Assembly (NCBI GenBank): GCA_902766185.1
Contig: CACXCQ010000106.1
Coordinates: 1-7,668 of the forward strand
Reading direction: 5' to 3'
Length of the DNA stretch: 7,668 bases
From: an uncultured Eubacteriales bacterium
GTDB taxonomy: Bacteria; Bacillota; Clostridia; Peptostreptococcales; Anaerovoracaceae
The notes below the pieces were generated by a model that was given only the letters and a program-made list of their open reading frames with translations, had not been told where the DNA came from and made no database searches. Shown here in pieces: positions 5,880 to 7,668 of this stretch. The translations under genes and the position numbers were made by a program. Positions within the stretch are counted from its first letter, which is position 1. Every line of letters starts with the position of its first letter.

Positions 5880-7505
5880 CTATGCGCGGTATACAGTCTT
5901 ACCTCCGATTATGGTCTCCTCCACCTTCACCTTGTGGATCTCCTCCGGCGGCACCTGGAAAAGGTTCTTCTCGAGAACGATGAGGTCCGCGTACTTGCCG
6001 GGCTCGATGCTTCCCAGCCTGTCCTCCATGTGGAGCTGGATGGCGTTGTGCATGGTGTAGCCGCGAATGCCGTCCTCCACCTCCAGCACCTCATCGAAGG
6101 GCTTCAGCATGGGAGCATCCGGCTGATCGTACATCCTGCGGGTCACGACCATCTCGATGCTCTTCAGGGGCTCGTTGCCGTATTCGTCCACGGGGAAATC
6201 GCTTCCGAAGGCCACCCTCGCGCCCGCGTCCTTCAGGGACTTCATGCGGAAGGTTTTGTCGTTGATGTGCCCCAGCACCTTGTCCATCAGCGGGTTTCCG
6301 TAGAACCAGACGCCCGTGGTGTTGGCGGTAATGTTGTATTTCTCAAAGGCTGCCACGTCCTCGGGATGGATGTACTGGCAGTGGGAGCACGTGATCCTGG
6401 TGTCCGCAAGACCCGCCTCCCGGACAGCCTTTGCAGCGGCGATGACGGACTTCACCGCAACGTCGCCGATGGCGTGGATGTTGATGTCAAACCCCTCTTT
6501 GGCTGCCTTGAGCACCACGTCCGCCATCTCCTCTTCGTTCAGCAGCGGCTCCACCACGGAACCGTCCTCCGGGTAGGGCTCGCTGATGGCTGCGGTCCGG
6601 CTCTCCATCGTGCCGTCGTTGATGACCTTGTACAGGGATATCCGCATCCGGTCGTCATCGTAATCCTCCCGCAGCTTTCTGGCGATATCCAGATTGTATT
6701 GCGCATCCTCTATGTCGTCCAAAAGCAGGCCCGGCCCGTTGAACCGCTGCAGATATCCGCTTTCCTTGATGATTTCCAGAGCGGCCCGGTAGTTGTCGAT
6801 GCCGATCATGGAGGTGACGCCCATGTCCGCTGTGGTGGTCACGCCGTTGGAAGCATAATCCTCAGAGATCTTTTTCAGGATCATCTCCAGCGCGTTCCGG
6901 TCGAAGAAATCGATCTCCTCGAAGAAGACGTCGATGGCCTGGCTCTCCGCCACATGGCCAGAAGGGTTGCCCTCCTCGTCCCTTGCGTAGTAATGCAGGC
7001 CCGGCACCGGGTCGGGGGTTTCCTTCGTGATGCCCGCCATCTCGAAGGCCTTGGAATTGGCCCAGCCCTCGTGACCGCCGCTGCCCAGGATCATCACCGG
7101 TTTATCGCTGCAGATCTCGTCGAGCAGCTCCTTTGCCGGTCCGTGCTCGTCGAAGTTCCACTCGGCGTATCCGTTGCCGATGTATGCCTCCTTCTCCGGA
7201 TGACCCTCGATGAATTCCCGTATCGCGTCCAGGTTCTGCTCCGTGGTCCAGTCGATATCCAAAACGACTCCGGACATCAGATAGGCTGCCATGATGGGAT
7301 GGCAGTGGCCGTCGATGAAGCCCGGGAGCATCATCCTGCCTCCCAGGTCCACCGCCTCCGCGTCTTCTCCCGCGAAGGCCTTCGCCCCTGCGTCATCTCC
7401 CACAAAAGCGATCCGGTCGTCTTCGGTGACCACCGCCGATGCGATATCGTCCGCCTCGTTTACGGTATATACATATCCGTTGTAATATACTTTCCTGCGT
7501 CCCAT
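5880..7505 (-). CDS. YtcJ-type metal-dependent amidohydrolase (Amidohydro_3 family), first paralogue
   Basis: This is the first gene of the permease operon: a 541-residue cytoplasmic amide hydrolase of the YtcJ/N-substituted formamide deformylase-like group. Metal-ligand candidates fall at the same numbers as in its paralogue: H67 and H69 (DGHCHP), K293 (LYKVINDG), H344 (NIHAIGD), H375 (CSHCQYI) and D436 (GSDFPVD). The signature GHEGWANSKAFEMAGIT with TPDP and EGNPSGH covers about 144-184. Differences from the paralogue concentrate at about 231-250 and 264-292. Near the active site, W400 is followed by Phe rather than His, and VAF rather than MGQ precedes GSDFPVD. This points to a related but not identical substrate. 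AAAGGA lies about 8 nt before the ATG at 7505. A good promoter is 40 bp upstream. No signal peptide is visible. Confidence 0.93.
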   Translation of the reverse strand: MGRRKVYYNGYVYTVNEADDIASAVVTEDDRIAFVGDDAGAKAFAGEDAEAVDLGGRMMLPGFIDGHCHPIMAAYLMSGVVLDIDWTTEQNLDAIREFIEGHPEKEAYIGNGYAEWNFDEHGPAKELLDEICSDKPVMILGSGGHEGWANSKAFEMAGITKETPDPVPGLHYYARDEEGNPSGHVAESQAIDVFFEEIDFFDRNALEMILKKISEDYASNGVTTTADMGVTSMIGIDNYRAALEIIKESGYLQRFNGPGLLLDDIEDAQYNLDIARKLREDYDDDRMRISLYKVINDGTMESRTAAISEPYPEDGSVVEPLLNEEEMADVVLKAAKEGFDINIHAIGDVAVKSVIAAAKAVREAGLADTRITCSHCQYIHPEDVAAFEKYNITANTTGVWFYGNPLMDKVLGHINDKTFRMKSLKDAGARVAFGSDFPVDEYGNEPLKSIEMVVTRRMYDQPDAPMLKPFDEVLEVEDGIRGYTMHNAIQLHMEDRLGSIEPGKYADLIVLEKNLFQVPPEEIHKVKVEETIIGGKTVYRA

Positions 7506-7546
7506 AGCCGGTATCCTTTCACGTTCGCGGTATTTAACTACTCACT

Positions 7547-7575
7547 ATTCTACCATTTCACCGTACTGATGTGAA
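7547..7575 (-). promoter_or_regulatory. main operon promoter
   Basis: On the minus strand TTCACA (7575-7570) and TAGAAT (7552-7547) are separated by exactly 17 bp. Each differs from the sigma-A consensus by one base. Transcription would start near 7540, leaving a leader of about 35 nt before the first hydrolase. Confidence 0.75.
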
Positions 7576-7576
7576 A
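7556..7576. promoter_or_regulatory. candidate operator overlapping the operon promoter
   Basis: TTTCAC and GTGAAA form an inverted repeat with 6-bp arms and a 9-bp spacer. It covers the -35 box and most of the promoter spacer, which is where a dimeric repressor would block polymerase. Read on the plus strand it is also a weak hairpin followed by six T residues (7580-7585), so a plus-strand terminator is an alternative. Confidence 0.4.
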
Positions 7577-7600
7577 GTCTTTTTTATCAAAACCCAGCGA

Positions 7601-7640
7601 AGAATACCCCCACTTCTATAAGTGGCCGGGATGAATTCGC
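7601..7640 (+). other. small hairpin with a downstream GGGATGAATTCG tail, possible IS200/IS605-type remnant
   Basis: CCACTT (7610-7615) pairs with AAGTGG (7620-7625) around CTAT. It is preceded by GAATACCC and followed by CCGGGATGAATTCG. From memory this arrangement resembles the end hairpins of IS200/IS605-type elements that carry tnpB. No transposase gene is in the window, so at best it is a solo end or the edge of an element to the right. Confidence 0.2.
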
Positions 7641-7668
7641 CCCTTGCAGTTTCGCGGTCCCAAAATAC

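Noticed and set aside
5934..7574. A 546-codon plus-strand open frame over the first hydrolase
   Set aside because: It mirrors a gene with an intact metal-ligand set on the other strand and reads through that gene's promoter. The product shows no domain.

Overview
The window reads as chromosomal DNA from a fairly GC-rich bacterium. Strong purine-rich ribosome binding sites, sigma-A-type promoters and U-tract hairpin terminators suggest a Bacillota, probably a clostridial anaerobe. This is inference; no ribosomal or other marker gene is present. All five genes I can support lie on the minus strand, so transcription runs from high to low coordinates. The many plus-strand open frames are antisense shadows.

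Layout in the order of transcription. At 7506-7668 is a leader with a good promoter (TTCACA, 17 bp, TAGAAT) overlapped by an inverted repeat that could be an operator, plus a small hairpin near the window edge. A YtcJ-type amidohydrolase follows (5880-7505), then an APC-superfamily permease (4131-5786) and a second YtcJ-type amidohydrolase (2487-4115). The two amidohydrolases are co-linear paralogues, about 53% identical by my gapless hand count. A very strong terminator hairpin (2445-2479) follows. It sits in the leader of a third, more distantly related metallohydrolase of the imidazolonepropionase/prolidase-like branch (1081-2427), which carries an in-frame 36-bp tandem repeat insertion. 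A separate promoter (1033-1061) then drives a small membrane-anchored protein with an Ala/Gly/Lys/Asp-rich linker (335-973), closed by a terminator at 256-307. The last 250 bases hold no gene but contain two equally spaced inverted-repeat pairs built on GTCAATGTT, and a further perfect hairpin.

Taken together, the three cytoplasmic binuclear-metal hydrolases and one amino-acid/polyamine-type permease look like an uptake-and-hydrolysis cassette for an amide, cyclic amide or N-acylated small molecule. The substrate cannot be read from the sequence. All metal ligands appear intact in all three enzymes, so they are probably active. The hairpin before the third hydrolase suggests it is made at a lower or conditional level by read-through.
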